DNA of 64,000 nucleotides from Synechococcus sp. PCC 7335 (GCF_000155595.1 NZ_DS989904.1:1689175-1753174), one strand, 5' to 3'. Shown: positions 28,674 to 39,385, numbered from the stretch's first letter. Numbers and translations are program-made. Notes: a model not told the origin generated them from the letters alone.

Positions 28674-31028
28674 ATGGCTTTTCCAGCACAGTTTGACTTA
28701 GCAGACCTCGATGGCAGTAACGGCTTTGTAATTAATGGCGTCGACGAATTTGATTTCTCCGGTTATTCGGTGAGTGGTGCGGGTGATGTCAATGGTGATG
28801 GCATCGACGACCTGATCATTGGTGCAACTGGAGCCGACCCTAATGGCGAATTCTCAGGTGAGGTCTACGTAGTGTTTGGCCGCAGTGCGGGCTTTGATGC
28901 TGCCTTTGAACTCTCTAGCTTGGACGGCAGCAACGGCTTCGTACTCAATGGCATTGATGGCGGCGATCGCACTAGTCGTTCGGTGAGTGGTGCGGGTGAC
29001 GTCAACGGCGATGGCTTCGATGATGTAATTATCAGCGCATACAGCGCCGAGCTCAACGGTAGTAGTGTAGGCGAGAACTACGTAGTGTTTGGCTCTGACG
29101 CGGGCTTTGACGCTGCCTTTGAGCTTTCTAGCTTGAACGGTAGTAACGGCTTCGTACTCAATGGCATCGACGAATTTGATTCCCCCGGTTATTCGGTGAG
29201 TGGTGCAGGTGATGTCAATGGTGATGGCTTTGATGACCTGATTATTGGTGCTCCCTTTGCCGACCCTAACGGCTTCGACTCGGGTGAGAGCTATGTGGTA
29301 TTTGGTAGCGATGCTGGCTTTGACGCTACCCTCGAGCTTTCTAGCTTAGACGGCAGTAATGGCTTCGTACTCAACGGCATTGATGAAAATGGCTTCTTTG
29401 GTTTTTCGGTAAGTGGTGCGGGCGATGTCAATGGCGATGGCTTCGATGACGTAATTATTGGTGCACCCAATAGTTACCAGGGCTATATAGTGTTTGGCTC
29501 TGACGCGGGCTTTGACGCTGCCTTTGAGTTCTCCAGCTTAGATGGCAGTAATTTTTCTGTAATCGATGGCGTTGATAGGGGTGACCGCTTCGGTCATTCG
29601 GTGAGTGGGGCAGGCGATGTCAACGGCGATGGCTTTGATGATGTGATTATTGGCGCATATACAGCCGCCCCTAATGGCAACCGCAGCGCAGGTGAGAGCT
29701 ATGTGGTGTTTGGTACTGATGCAGGCTTTCCCACTACCCTTGAGCTTTCTAGTCTAGATGGCAGCAATGGCTTCGTAATTAACGGCGTCGATAGCGGCGA
29801 CTACTCCGGTTATTCGGTGAGTGGTGCAGGTGATGTCAACGGCGATGGCTTTGATGATGTGATTATTGGTGCATATCAAGCCGACCCTGATGGCGTAAAT
29901 ATTACCGGTGAGAGCTACGTGGTGTTTGGCACTGATGCAGGCTTCGATGCTGTCCTCGAACTCTCTAGCCTAGACGGTAGCAATGGCTTCATTCTCAGTG
30001 GCATCGACGAATTTGATTTCTCTGGTTTTTCGGTGAGCGGAGCAGGTGATGTCAACGGCGATGGCTTCGATGACCTGATTATTGGTGCATTTCGAGCTGC
30101 CCCTAATGGTATGAGGCTTGCTGGTGAGAGCTATGTGGTGTTTGGTGCCACTGATATCGGGTTATCTACAAACACTATCATCGGCACTAATGGCGACGAT
30201 ACACTTATCGGCAGCAAGAACAAAGACCTTCTGTTCGGCCTGGCGGGCAACGACTTTCTTGATGGCAGGAACAACAGCGATTCGCTCGACGGCGGTAAGG
30301 GTAACGATATCCTCAACGGTGGTCGAGGTAGCGATGCTCTCTTCGGTGGTAACGGGAACGACATCCTCAACGGCGGAGCCGACAACGATTCGCTTGATGG
30401 TGGCAACGGCCGCGATACGCTCAACGGTGACAAAGGTAACGATACGCTCGATGGTGGTCGAGGTAGCGACGCTCTCTTTGGTAACGATGGCAACGACATC
30501 CTCAACGGTGGAAAAGGCAACGATACGCTAGACGGCGGTAAGGGTAACGATACGCTAGACGGCGGCCGGGGAAATGACCTGCTCAACGGTGGTCGGGGCT
30601 TAGATGTGCTCGATGGCGGTCGGGGGAATGACTCGCTCAACGGCGGGGCGGACAACGACACGCTCGATGGCGGCAAGGGCAACGATACGCTAGACGGGGG
30701 CCGTGGTAACGACCTGCTCACCGGTGGTAACGGTAGAGATGTACTGCTGGGCAGCGATGGAGATGACACCCTCGTCGGTGGGGGCAACAACGATACGCTC
30801 ACAGGCGGTAACGGTAGAGACACGTTTGTCCTATCAGTTGGTGGTGGCGTTGACACCATCACAGACTTCGACAGTAAAGACCTGATTGGTCTAGCGGGCG
30901 GACTGGGTATAGGCGAACTTTCCTTCGTAGGTAGTGACATCTTCGTTACTGATACGAACGAAGTGCTAGCGACCCTCACTGGCATTGATACGACAAGTTT
31001 GAGCAACAGTCAGTTCGTACTGGTCTAA
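28674..31028 (+). CDS. Seven-blade FG-GAP propeller with RTX calcium repeats (paralogue 1)
   Basis: A 784-residue protein with three parts. Residues 1-500 are seven tandem repeats of about 68 residues, each with [11 protein letters not shown], a GDVNGDG-type calcium loop (DxNxDG followed by acidic residues) and a YVVFG strand; this is the integrin-type FG-GAP propeller. Residues 504-719 are 24 consecutive RTX nonamers of the GGxGxDxLx type, which bind calcium and form a beta-roll. A tail of about 65 residues ends in NSQFVLV. There is no N-terminal signal peptide, which fits C-terminal type I secretion. An adhesion or surface role is inferred from the family. It follows the TIGR03032-type gene. 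Confidence 0.9.
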   Translation: MAFPAQFDLADLDGSNGFVINGVDEFDFSGYSVSGAGDVNGDGIDDLIIGATGADPNGEFSGEVYVVFGRSAGFDAAFELSSLDGSNGFVLNGIDGGDRTSRSVSGAGDVNGDGFDDVIISAYSAELNGSSVGENYVVFGSDAGFDAAFELSSLNGSNGFVLNGIDEFDSPGYSVSGAGDVNGDGFDDLIIGAPFADPNGFDSGESYVVFGSDAGFDATLELSSLDGSNGFVLNGIDENGFFGFSVSGAGDVNGDGFDDVIIGAPNSYQGYIVFGSDAGFDAAFEFSSLDGSNFSVIDGVDRGDRFGHSVSGAGDVNGDGFDDVIIGAYTAAPNGNRSAGESYVVFGTDAGFPTTLELSSLDGSNGFVINGVDSGDYSGYSVSGAGDVNGDGFDDVIIGAYQADPDGVNITGESYVVFGTDAGFDAVLELSSLDGSNGFILSGIDEFDFSGFSVSGAGDVNGDGFDDLIIGAFRAAPNGMRLAGESYVVFGATDIGLSTNTIIGTNGDDTLIGSKNKDLLFGLAGNDFLDGRNNSDSLDGGKGNDILNGGRGSDALFGGNGNDILNGGADNDSLDGGNGRDTLNGDKGNDTLDGGRGSDALFGNDGNDILNGGKGNDTLDGGKGNDTLDGGRGNDLLNGGRGLDVLDGGRGNDSLNGGADNDTLDGGKGNDTLDGGRGNDLLTGGNGRDVLLGSDGDDTLVGGGNNDTLTGGNGRDTFVLSVGGGVDTITDFDSKDLIGLAGGLGIGELSFVGSDIFVTDTNEVLATLTGIDTTSLSNSQFVLV

Positions 31029-31047
31029 GCGCTTTTAGCCTAGGTTC

Positions 31048-31129
31048 AGGCGAACTCGAATATCTCAAATATGAAAAACGGCCTGCGTCAACAGGCCGCT
31101 GTAGTTGTAAACGAAAGGATGATAGCAAA
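31048..31129 (+). promoter_or_regulatory. Conserved leader with stem-loop, copy 2
   Basis: Same module as before the first paralogue: gaaaaacggcctg, the CGTCAA loop, caggccg, then gctgtagttgtaaac and an AAAGGA ribosome-binding site. Stem arms are at 31079-31085 and 31092-31098, a perfect 7-bp stem. The stretch before it also matches the gap before paralogue 3. Confidence 0.6.
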
Positions 31130-34100
31130 ATGGCTTTTTCATTACCGCTTTTAGCAGAACTCGATGGAAGTAACGGCTTTTCGATCGAAAGCTCTGGTTT
31201 TTTTGTAAGTGGCGCAGGTGATGTCAACAACGATGGCATTGATGACCTAATTGTTGACGGTTCAGTGGTCTTTGGCTCCGATACGGGGTTTGAAGCGGCC
31301 TTTGACCGTTCTAGCTTAGATGGCAGCAATGGTTTTGTGCTCAATGGCTTTGCTTCTTCCGCAAGCGATGCGGGCGATGTCAACGGTGATGGCATTGATG
31401 ACCTAATTGTTGGCAGCTCAGTGGTATTTGGCACCGATGCAGGCTTTGAAGCAGTCCTTGACCGTTCTAGCTTGGACGGCAGCAACGGCTTTGTCCTCAA
31501 TGACATTGATGCACAGGACAGAACTGGCTCTTCCGTGAGCGGTGCGGGCGATGTTAACGGTGATGGCTTCGATGATCTGATTATTGGTGCACCTGCGGCT
31601 GATCCCAATGGCGACTCTTCCGGCGAGAGCTACGTGGTGTTTGGTACCGACGCGGGCTTTGATGCTGCCTTTGAGCTCTCTAGCTTAGATGGTAGCAATG
31701 GCTTCGTGCTCAATGGCATTTCTGAAGGCGATCGCTCCGGCAGTTCGGTAAGCGGTGCGGGTGATGTCAACGGCGATGGCTTTGATGATTTGATCATTAG
31801 CGCACCTGGCGCCGACATCAATGGGACTATGTCAGGTCAGAGCTACGTGGTGTTCGGCTCTGATACAGGTTTTGACGCAGCTCTCGAACTCTCTAGCTTA
31901 GATGGCAGCAACGGTTTCGTGCTCAATGGCATCAACGAATACGACTACTTTGGTAGCTCGGTGAGCGGTGCGGGTGACATTAACGGTGATGGCTTTGATG
32001 ACTTGATTATTGGTGCGCCTGGGGCAGATCCATATCGTGGATTTCCGCTTTCTATAGGCGAAAGCTACGTAGTGTTCGGTAGCGATACAGACTTCGACGC
32101 TACTCTTGAAATCTCGGAGCTCGATGGTAACAACGGTTTTTCACGCAGAGGCTTCGATTTCTATGACCGCTCAGGTAGTTCAGTGAGCGGTGCGGGTGAC
32201 GTTAACGGTGATGGCTTTGATGACGTGATTGTTGGTGCACCTCAGGCCGATCTGATGCCTCGCTATCGTCGCGACTCAGGTACGATTTATGTGCTATTCG
32301 GCAGCGATTCAGACTTCAGTACTTCCGGGCTCTTGGGTACTGATGTTTATGACAATTTCGGCTCTTCCGTGAGCGGTGCGGGCGATGTCAACGGTGATGG
32401 CTTTGATGACCTGATTGTTGGTGCACCTGGTGCAGGGCAGAGCTATGTGATATTTGGCGTTGCTAGTAATCCAAATCCTGATGCGATCGATGACGCAGTG
32501 ACTACTGATGAGGATACGCCATTGAGCGGTAATGTCTTTGCTGACAATGGCAATGGTCCGGATACCGCCACGGATGGTAACTCCTTCACCGTTACCCGGG
32601 TCAATGGCAGCCCTGCTAACGTCGGTACTCAAGTTGTTCTTACCTCAGGCGCACTACTCACCCTCAATTCCGACGGTAGCTTCGACTACGATCCTAATGG
32701 CCGGTTTGAGGCACTCAACGCAAACGATACCGCCACTGATAGCTTTGAGTACACCATCAAAGGTGAGCGCTTTGCTGATACCGCCACCGTAACTATCGCC
32801 ATTACTGGCGTTACTGATTCAACCGGACAGCTTAATTTGGCTCTGCTTGATGGCAGCAACGGCTTTGTACTCAATGGTGTTGCTGAAGGTGACAGTTCCG
32901 GTATTTCGGTAAGCGGTGCGGGCGACATTAATGGCGATGGCTTTGATGACCTGATTATTGGTGCATACAGTGCTGATCCCAATGGGGACTATTCAGGTGA
33001 GAGCTATGTGGTGTTTGGCTCCGACGCAGGCTTTGACACTGCTATTGAACTCTCTAACTTGGATGGCAGCAACGGCTTCGTGCTTAGTGGTATCGATGAA
33101 CGCGATAGCTTCGGTTACTCGGTGAGTGGTGTAGGCGACATTAACGGCGACGGTATCGATGACCTAATTATCAGCGCACCTGGCGCAGGGCAGACCTATG
33201 TGGTGTTTGGCGCTGATACGGGCTTTGACGCTGCTCTCGAACTCTCTAGCTTGGATGGCGGCAACGGCTTCGTAGTAAATGGCATTAATGCAAATAGCGA
33301 CTCTGGTATCTCGCTAAGTGGTGTAGGCGATGTGAATGGTGATGGCTTCGATGATCTTATTATTGGCGCATACCCAACCTACTCTTCATATGTGATTTTT
33401 GGTTCCAGCATGGGCTTTGATGCTGTCCTAGAAATTTCTGACTTAGATGGTAACAACGGCTTCGTACTCAACGGTGGTGGCTACTCCGGTTATTCGGTCA
33501 GCGGCGCAGGTGATATCAATGGTGATGGCTTCGATGACCTCATTATCGGCGCACCAAGATTCGAGCTTGGTGACGGTTATCCCTATACCTATACAGGCGC
33601 AACCTATGTGTTGTTTGGCACCGATGCGGGCTTCGAGGCTACTTTTGACCTCTCTAGCCTAGACGGCAGCAACGGCTTCGTAATAGATGGTGCTGATGAA
33701 GATGACTATGCTGGTGCTTCGGTCAGCGGCGCAGGTGATGTCAATGGTGATGGCTTCGATGACCTGATTATCGGTGCACGTAGGGCCGATCCCAATGGAG
33801 ATGCTTCAGGCGAAAGCTATGTGGTGTTTGGCACCGATGCAGGCTTCGATACTGCCATTGAGCCCTCTAGCTTAGACGGCAGTAACGGCTTCGTAATTAA
33901 TGGCATTGATGAAGGCGACGGCTCTGGCCGTTCAGTCAGTGGCGCAGGTGATGTGAATGGTGATGGCTTCGATGACCTGATTATTAGCGCACCTTACGCG
34001 GACCCTAATAGCTTCAGTTCAGGCGAAAGCTATGTGGTGTTTGGCACCGATGCAGGCTTCGATGCTGTCTTTAGTCTCTTTAGCTTAGATGGCAGCAACG

Positions 34101-35113
34101 GCTTCGTAATTAATGGCATTGATGAACTTGATCGTTCCGGTGTTTCGGTGAGCGGTGCGGGGGATATCAACGGTGACGGCTTTGATGACCTAATTATTGG
34201 CGCACCTGGGGCCGATCCTAATGGCTACGATTCAGGCGAGAGCTATGTAGTGTTTGGCGCTGCTGATATTGGGTTATCCACATCTACGCGCTTCGGCACT
34301 AGCGGAGATGATACGCTCATCGGTGGCAAGAACAAAGACATCCTGTTCGGCTTAGGGGGCAACGACTTTCTCGATGGCGGCAACGGTGACGATTCGCTAG
34401 ACGGGGGCCGGGGCAGAGACATTCTCTTCGGCGGTAATGGCGACGATATCCTTTTCGGGGGAGCAGACAGCGATACGCTAGATGGCGGCAAAGGCAACGA
34501 TACGCTAGACGGTGGCAAAGGCAACGATACGCTGGACGGCGGTCGGGGTGATGACAGCCTCTTCGGCGGTGATGGTAACGACAGCCTGATTGGAGGAGCA
34601 GACAGCGATACGCTAGGCGGTGGCAAGGGTAACGATACGCTAGACGGTGGCAAGGGCAACGACTCGCTCGATGGCGGTCGGGGCCTAGATGCGCTCTTCG
34701 GCAACGATGGTAACGACATCCTCAGTGGTGGTGCGGACAACGATACGCTAGACGGCGGTAGAGGTAACGATACGCTAGACGGGGGCCGGGGGAATGACTT
34801 TCTCACGGGCGGTAGCGGTAGAGACGTGCTGCTAGGCGGCGATGGTAACGACACCCTCATCGGTGGGGGCAACAACGATACGCTTACAGGTGGTAACGGT
34901 AGAGACACGTTTGTCCTATCAACTGGTGACGGCGCTGATACCATTACAGACTTTGACAGTAAAGACCTGGTTGGACTTGCAGGTGGACTAGGTATTGGAG
35001 ACCTCTCCTTTGTCGGCAATGACATTTTGGTTACCGATACCAACGAGGTGCTAGCGATCCTCACTAGCATTGATACGACGAGCTTGAACAGCAGCCAGTT
35101 CGTCCTGGTCTAA
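31130..35113 (+). CDS. Double seven-blade FG-GAP propeller with VCBS-like linker and RTX repeats (paralogue 2)
   Basis: The largest of the three, 1327 residues. Blades 1-7 (about 1-445) form one propeller; blades 1 and 2 are shortened and lack the APxADPNG segment found in most others. A VCBS/cadherin-like domain (about 447-565) follows, with [16 protein letters not shown] and [10 protein letters not shown] second set of seven blades covers about 567-1050, then 23 RTX nonamers (about 1055-1262) and the same C-terminal tail ([17 protein letters not shown] then NSSQFVLV). No signal peptide is seen. The architecture looks like paralogue 1 with an extra propeller added. It is downstream of paralogue 1 with a 101-bp gap and probably in the same transcript. 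Confidence 0.9.
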   Translation: MAFSLPLLAELDGSNGFSIESSGFFVSGAGDVNNDGIDDLIVDGSVVFGSDTGFEAAFDRSSLDGSNGFVLNGFASSASDAGDVNGDGIDDLIVGSSVVFGTDAGFEAVLDRSSLDGSNGFVLNDIDAQDRTGSSVSGAGDVNGDGFDDLIIGAPAADPNGDSSGESYVVFGTDAGFDAAFELSSLDGSNGFVLNGISEGDRSGSSVSGAGDVNGDGFDDLIISAPGADINGTMSGQSYVVFGSDTGFDAALELSSLDGSNGFVLNGINEYDYFGSSVSGAGDINGDGFDDLIIGAPGADPYRGFPLSIGESYVVFGSDTDFDATLEISELDGNNGFSRRGFDFYDRSGSSVSGAGDVNGDGFDDVIVGAPQADLMPRYRRDSGTIYVLFGSDSDFSTSGLLGTDVYDNFGSSVSGAGDVNGDGFDDLIVGAPGAGQSYVIFGVASNPNPDAIDDAVTTDEDTPLSGNVFADNGNGPDTATDGNSFTVTRVNGSPANVGTQVVLTSGALLTLNSDGSFDYDPNGRFEALNANDTATDSFEYTIKGERFADTATVTIAITGVTDSTGQLNLALLDGSNGFVLNGVAEGDSSGISVSGAGDINGDGFDDLIIGAYSADPNGDYSGESYVVFGSDAGFDTAIELSNLDGSNGFVLSGIDERDSFGYSVSGVGDINGDGIDDLIISAPGAGQTYVVFGADTGFDAALELSSLDGGNGFVVNGINANSDSGISLSGVGDVNGDGFDDLIIGAYPTYSSYVIFGSSMGFDAVLEISDLDGNNGFVLNGGGYSGYSVSGAGDINGDGFDDLIIGAPRFELGDGYPYTYTGATYVLFGTDAGFEATFDLSSLDGSNGFVIDGADEDDYAGASVSGAGDVNGDGFDDLIIGARRADPNGDASGESYVVFGTDAGFDTAIEPSSLDGSNGFVINGIDEGDGSGRSVSGAGDVNGDGFDDLIISAPYADPNSFSSGESYVVFGTDAGFDAVFSLFSLDGSNGFVINGIDELDRSGVSVSGAGDINGDGFDDLIIGAPGADPNGYDSGESYVVFGAADIGLSTSTRFGTSGDDTLIGGKNKDILFGLGGNDFLDGGNGDDSLDGGRGRDILFGGNGDDILFGGADSDTLDGGKGNDTLDGGKGNDTLDGGRGDDSLFGGDGNDSLIGGADSDTLGGGKGNDTLDGGKGNDSLDGGRGLDALFGNDGNDILSGGADNDTLDGGRGNDTLDGGRGNDFLTGGSGRDVLLGGDGNDTLIGGGNNDTLTGGNGRDTFVLSTGDGADTITDFDSKDLVGLAGGLGIGDLSFVGNDILVTDTNEVLAILTSIDTTSLNSSQFVLV

Positions 35114-35129
35114 GCACCTTTAGCCTAAA

Positions 35130-35213
35130 CATAGGCGCACTCGAATACAAACATAAGAAAAACGGCCTGCGTCAACAGGCCGCTGTAGTTGTAAACAAAA
35201 GGATGATAGAAAA
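35130..35213 (+). promoter_or_regulatory. Conserved leader with stem-loop, copy 3
   Basis: Perfect 7-bp stem with arms at 35163-35169 and 35176-35182, loop CGTCAA, then gctgtagttgtaaac and AAAGGA before the ATG. The three leaders differ at only a handful of bases downstream of the A-rich run. Confidence 0.6.
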
Positions 35214-37289
35214 ATGGTTTTTCCAGCACAGTTTGACTTAGCCTCCCTCGATGGCAATAACGGCTTCGTTCTTAATGGTGTTGATATAGATGACCGCGCC
35301 GGTTTTTCGGTCAGTGGGGCAGGCGATGTCAATGGCGATGGCTTTGATGACTTCATCATCGGTGCACCTGAAGCAGAGCCCAATGGTAGTGATTCAGGCG
35401 AGAGCTACGTCGTGTTTGGCTCCGATATGGTTTTTGACACCGTCATCGAACTCTCCAGCTTGGATGGCAGTAACGGCTTCGTAATCAATGGCATTGATAT
35501 AGGTGATGATTCTGGTACTTCGGTAAGCAGTGCGGGTGATGTCAATGGCGATGGCCTCGGCGACCTCATTGTCGGTGCGCCTGGAGCTAGTCCCAATGGT
35601 GATGCTTCGGGTGAGAGCTACGTAGTGTTTGGTTCTGATACGGGCTTTGACGCTTCTTTTGAGCTTTCTAGTCTAGATGGCAGTAACGGCTTTGTGCTCA
35701 ATGGCATCAATACAGGCGATCGCTCCGGCTTTTCGGTCAGTGGGGCGGGCGATGTCAATGGCGATGGTTTCGATGACCTGATTATTGGCGCGTACAGGGC
35801 CAACCCCAATGGTGACCTTTCGGGTAGGAGCTACGTAGTGTTTGGCTCTGACGCAGGCTTTGACGCTGATTTCGAGCTTTCTATCCTAGATAGCAATAAT
35901 GGCTTTGTTCTCAATGGCATCGATACAGGCGCTCGCTCTGGCTTTTCGGTAAGCAGTGCGGGTGATGTCAATGGCGACGGCTTCGATGACCTCATCATTG
36001 GCGCACCCTGGGCTGACCCTAATAGCAGCTTTTCAGGCGAGAGCTACGTGGTGTTTGGTTCTGGTGCGGGCTTTGACACCATCCTCGAGCTTTCTAGCTT
36101 GGATGGCAGCAACGGCTTCGTTATTGAGGGCATAGATTTCTTTGACTTCTCCGGTCGTTCAGTAAGCAGTGCGGGAGACATCAACGGTGATGGCTTTGAT
36201 GACCTGATTATCGGCGCATCTGGCGCTAGCTCCTTTAGTAGTGAGTATGGATTTAGCCTCTATACAGGCGAGAGCTACGTGGTGTTTGGCACCGATGCGG
36301 ACTTTGATGCTGTGCTTGAGCTTTCTAGCTTAGATGGCAGCAACGGCTTCGTTATTGAGGGCATTGACGAATATGATGGTTTCGGTCGTTCAGTGAGCAG
36401 TGCGAGAGACATCAACGGCGATGGCTTCGATGACCTGATTATCGGAGAATATAGCAATTTTAGAGGCACTATCACCGAAGGCGGGAGCTATGTAGTGTTT
36501 GGTACCGATGCAGGCTTTGCTACTACGCTCGACCTTAACAGCCTAGATGGCAGTAACGGCTTTGCGTTCAGTGGCTTCGATAAGTATGCTGGCTTCGGCC
36601 GTTCGCTCAGCGGGGTGGGGGATGTCAACGGCGATGGCTTCGACGACCTGATCATTGGCAGACCCAATACCTATTCCAGTGGCGTCTCTTCAGGCCAAAG
36701 CTACGTGGTATTCGGTGCGGCTAGTAGTGAAACGCTCATCGGCACGGATGGTAATAATGTCCTTGTTGGTGGTAAGGGTAACGACTTACTCGATGGCAAA
36801 GCAGGCAACGATGTCCTCGACGGCGATGAGGGTGATGACAATCTCTATGGCGGTAACGATGCTGACATTCTGATCGGCGGCGATGGTAACGACTCGCTCT
36901 TCGGTGAGCAGGGCTTCGATACGCTCTATGGCGGTAACGGTGACGACTTACTCCTCGGTGGAAATGGCAAGGACACGCTTATCGGCGGTGATGGCAACGA
37001 TACACTCGAAGGTGAGATTGGCAAAGACACGCTTATTGGTGGTGAGGGTAACGATCTCCTAACAGGCGGTCAAGGTAGAGACACTTTTGTCTTGGTACTT
37101 GGCGAGGGTACGGACACTATTACTGACTTCAGTGGTCAAGATCGGATTGGCTTAGCCGGTGGACTGGGCATCGGCGATCTGTCGTTTGTTGGTAACGACA
37201 TCCTCTTTACTGATACGAACGAGGTACTAGCGACCCTTAGTGGCATAGACACCACTAGCTTGAACAACAGTCAGTTCGTACTGATTTAG
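35214..37289 (+). CDS. Seven-blade FG-GAP propeller with RTX calcium repeats (paralogue 3)
   Basis: A 691-residue paralogue. Seven blades (about 1-505) each carry a DxNxDG loop; blade 2 varies to GDVNGDGLGD and blade 6 begins RDINGDG. Thirteen RTX nonamers (about 510-626) follow, fewer than in the other two, and the C-terminal tail ([25 protein letters not shown]) is preserved. The RTX portion diverges more from paralogues 1 and 2 than they do from each other. No signal peptide is seen. A hairpin lies just after it, and the ComFB gene begins 99 bp after its stop. Confidence 0.9.
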   Translation: MVFPAQFDLASLDGNNGFVLNGVDIDDRAGFSVSGAGDVNGDGFDDFIIGAPEAEPNGSDSGESYVVFGSDMVFDTVIELSSLDGSNGFVINGIDIGDDSGTSVSSAGDVNGDGLGDLIVGAPGASPNGDASGESYVVFGSDTGFDASFELSSLDGSNGFVLNGINTGDRSGFSVSGAGDVNGDGFDDLIIGAYRANPNGDLSGRSYVVFGSDAGFDADFELSILDSNNGFVLNGIDTGARSGFSVSSAGDVNGDGFDDLIIGAPWADPNSSFSGESYVVFGSGAGFDTILELSSLDGSNGFVIEGIDFFDFSGRSVSSAGDINGDGFDDLIIGASGASSFSSEYGFSLYTGESYVVFGTDADFDAVLELSSLDGSNGFVIEGIDEYDGFGRSVSSARDINGDGFDDLIIGEYSNFRGTITEGGSYVVFGTDAGFATTLDLNSLDGSNGFAFSGFDKYAGFGRSLSGVGDVNGDGFDDLIIGRPNTYSSGVSSGQSYVVFGAASSETLIGTDGNNVLVGGKGNDLLDGKAGNDVLDGDEGDDNLYGGNDADILIGGDGNDSLFGEQGFDTLYGGNGDDLLLGGNGKDTLIGGDGNDTLEGEIGKDTLIGGEGNDLLTGGQGRDTFVLVLGEGTDTITDFSGQDRIGLAGGLGIGDLSFVGNDILFTDTNEVLATLSGIDTTSLNNSQFVLI

Positions 37290-37326
37290 ACCGAGTCTGT
37301 ACAAACCTGTTTGACCACCCAAACTC

Positions 37327-37362
37327 AAAGGGAAGCTTAAGACAAGAGTTCTTAGCTTCCCT
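37327..37362 (+). terminator. Candidate terminator after the propeller-RTX row
   Basis: aagggaagct-t-aaga pairs with tcttagcttccctt in a 14-bp stem with one bulged base and a short loop. The following bases are TTCGCTG, so the T-run is poor; the hairpin may terminate or merely protect the 3' end. It falls between paralogue 3 and the ComFB gene. Confidence 0.55.
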
Positions 37363-37388
37363 TCGCTGTCATTCAGGCTTTTGTATCT

Positions 37389-37910
37389 ATGAATGCTTCC
37401 TCTTCTCAAGCCGATATATCCTACACCAACGTTATGGAGAAATTAGTCGCAGATGAGGTCGCTAGGCAAAAGTCTAAGTTGCCAGAAAAGCTGCGTAGAT
37501 ACATCAAATCGGTCGAGGTCGAAACCTACGCCCTCAACCGATTGCCCGCACTCTATGCCTCCAGCGAAAAAGGATGGCAGATTCAATACGAAAAAGCGGG
37601 AAAAACCTACGCTAAAGAGATATACAAAGCCGTACGACAAGGTGTTGCTGCTGTTCAAATTGATCCGTTCAGGGCTTCTCAACCGCTATCTGCTAAGCAA
37701 GGTGACAAGTCATCAGCTATCTTGAAGACCTTTCGCGATCTGCTCAATCGGCCTGAGCTAAGCTGGGACGACATTCTACATGAGTGTAAACGCCTACTAC
37801 TGCCTGATGATCACCCCGAACGTCCATCGCTAGATGACGAGTCAAAGCAGAAGTCTCATCGGCAACCAAGTACCTATGGCAGTATCGAGCCGTGGTCAAG
37901 GAAGAGATAG
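37389..37910 (+). CDS. ComFB-family (CdgR-type) protein
   Basis: The 173-residue protein matches the cyanobacterial ComFB family: YTNVMEKLVADEVARQ (12-27), then KLPEKLRRYIKSVEVETYALNRLPALYASSEKGWQIQYEKA across 34-74. Members of this family in cyanobacteria have been reported as receptors for cyclic dinucleotides such as c-di-GMP, named CdgR in one species. A C-terminal part (about 100-173) is charged and poorly conserved. It follows the propeller-RTX genes in the same orientation with a hairpin between, so co-transcription is possible but uncertain. Confidence 0.8.
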   Translation: MNASSSQADISYTNVMEKLVADEVARQKSKLPEKLRRYIKSVEVETYALNRLPALYASSEKGWQIQYEKAGKTYAKEIYKAVRQGVAAVQIDPFRASQPLSAKQGDKSSAILKTFRDLLNRPELSWDDILHECKRLLLPDDHPERPSLDDESKQKSHRQPSTYGSIEPWSRKR

Positions 37911-38015
37911 GCGCTCGGACGTAGTCAATCCAACCTTCATGAAACCGTCAAAGGTTTGAAGCACTACTACAGCAATCGGCATTCAGCTAGACCCATGTAT
38001 CTCTTCAAGTTGGAA

Positions 38016-39290
38016 CTATTTCGAGCTTGATCTTGAGCTTGATTTTAGAGCTTCATCAAGTCCTAGACGTTTGACGCCCTGTCGAAGTCGCTCAGCTTCG
38101 GTAGGGTCTAACTTTTCGGCAAGGCTGATGGCCTTATCGAAGGCTGCTTTGCTTTGGGGTAGCTTGCCTAGTTTGAACAGAACAGCGCCCAGATTTTGGT
38201 AGGCTACACCGTAGTTTGGATCAAGAGCGATCGCATACTCATAAGCTCGCATTGCCGGTTCTAAGTAACCCTTTGCTTTATGCACCACGCCTAGGTTGAA
38301 AAACGTCACTGGGTGCTTTGGATCGATTCGGCCAGCCGCTTCGTACTGCGCGATCGCCCCGTCAAGATTGCCCTTTAGCTTCAGCAATGCGCCTAGATTC
38401 AAATAAGCAGACAGCTTTAATAATTCAGCAATAGGAACTGCGATCGCCTTTCTATAAGCTGCTTCAGCCGCCTCAAAGTCTTCTGTATATCGATGCACTA
38501 TTCCCAGGTGATAATAGGCCTCATACTCTGTTAGTGGCTGCAGTCTGCTTGTAATTGCACTTGCTTTTAGCGCCTGATGAAGCAACGTGAGTGCTTTTTC
38601 CCACGCCCGGCTTTGCACATACAAAGCTCCGAGCTTGTTAGCGATTAGCTTATCCTCTGGGTTTGCTGCCAGATACTTAGTCATGATCCGCTCAGCGCGT
38701 TTGAATTTATCTTTCGCCTCAATTGGCGTCACGCTATAGTTTGTATGCTCAATGATTGCTCCACTAGTTGCTCCATCGAGCTGCGCCACCTGCCAGTGCG
38801 GTTCAGCCGCCATCAGCGCTTCGATACTGTCATCGACGCTCTCATAGATGGGCCTAGTATATTTAATCGAAACTAGGTTGCGAAACAGCCGAGACACCTG
38901 AGTATAGGGAGACTGATTGACAGCAATTTCTCGACGTAGAGCAGTCACCATCAACAGGTTTGCAGGATCTATCTGTCCTAGAGGTTTCTCCGCTCTAATG
39001 GTGGCAATCAGCCGCTGTCCTGCCGCTGTCAGCGTTTCGTCGGCATCTAGCACGAGTATCCAGTCTTGCGTCGCTTGATCTAGAGAAGCATTGCGAGCGA
39101 TCGCAAAATCATCGCCCCACATCAAAAAATTCACCTTTGCCCCTGCTGCTGCCGCAATCATAGGCGTATCGTCACCAGAGCCCGTATCCAAGACGATAAT
39201 CTCGTCTGCTAAGTGCTTGACGCTCGACAGGGCACGAGGCAAATTTTTGGCCTCATCTTTCACAATCATACAAAGGCTAAGCGTCGCCAT
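38016..39290 (-). CDS. Family-2 glycosyltransferase with TPR repeats
   Basis: A 424-residue protein. Residues 1-190 form a GT-A domain starting LSLCMIVKDEAKNLPRAL with the metal site DADE (82-85), like SunS/WcaA-type glycosyltransferases. Residues about 200-410 hold tetratricopeptide repeats (for example YLNLGALLKLKGNLDGAIAQYEAAG), suggesting a protein-binding scaffold. Such fusions often glycosylate proteins or peptides, but the acceptor is unknown. It is divergent from the Uma2-type gene and has no adjacent partner. Confidence 0.85.
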   Translation of the reverse strand: MATLSLCMIVKDEAKNLPRALSSVKHLADEIIVLDTGSGDDTPMIAAAAGAKVNFLMWGDDFAIARNASLDQATQDWILVLDADETLTAAGQRLIATIRAEKPLGQIDPANLLMVTALRREIAVNQSPYTQVSRLFRNLVSIKYTRPIYESVDDSIEALMAAEPHWQVAQLDGATSGAIIEHTNYSVTPIEAKDKFKRAERIMTKYLAANPEDKLIANKLGALYVQSRAWEKALTLLHQALKASAITSRLQPLTEYEAYYHLGIVHRYTEDFEAAEAAYRKAIAVPIAELLKLSAYLNLGALLKLKGNLDGAIAQYEAAGRIDPKHPVTFFNLGVVHKAKGYLEPAMRAYEYAIALDPNYGVAYQNLGAVLFKLGKLPQSKAAFDKAISLAEKLDPTEAERLRQGVKRLGLDEALKSSSRSSSK

Positions 39291-39385
39291 GAGTCGGGAT
39301 CTTCCAAAGTGTCTTCTGGGGTGTCATCTAGGGCCTGCTGTTACAATTGCAGCAGATATGAGCTGTCTCGATTGGAGATCAGGTA

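Noticed and set aside
30184-30831. CRISPR-like regularly spaced repeats
   Set aside because: The 27-bp periodicity is coding sequence for RTX nonamers, in frame and without spacers.
30131-31006. Long minus-strand frame rich in Ser-Leu-Pro-Arg-Pro-Pro repeats
   Set aside because: It is the antisense shadow of the RTX nonamer tract; the 27-bp periodicity of the coding strand keeps the opposite frame open. The same holds for 34243-35070.
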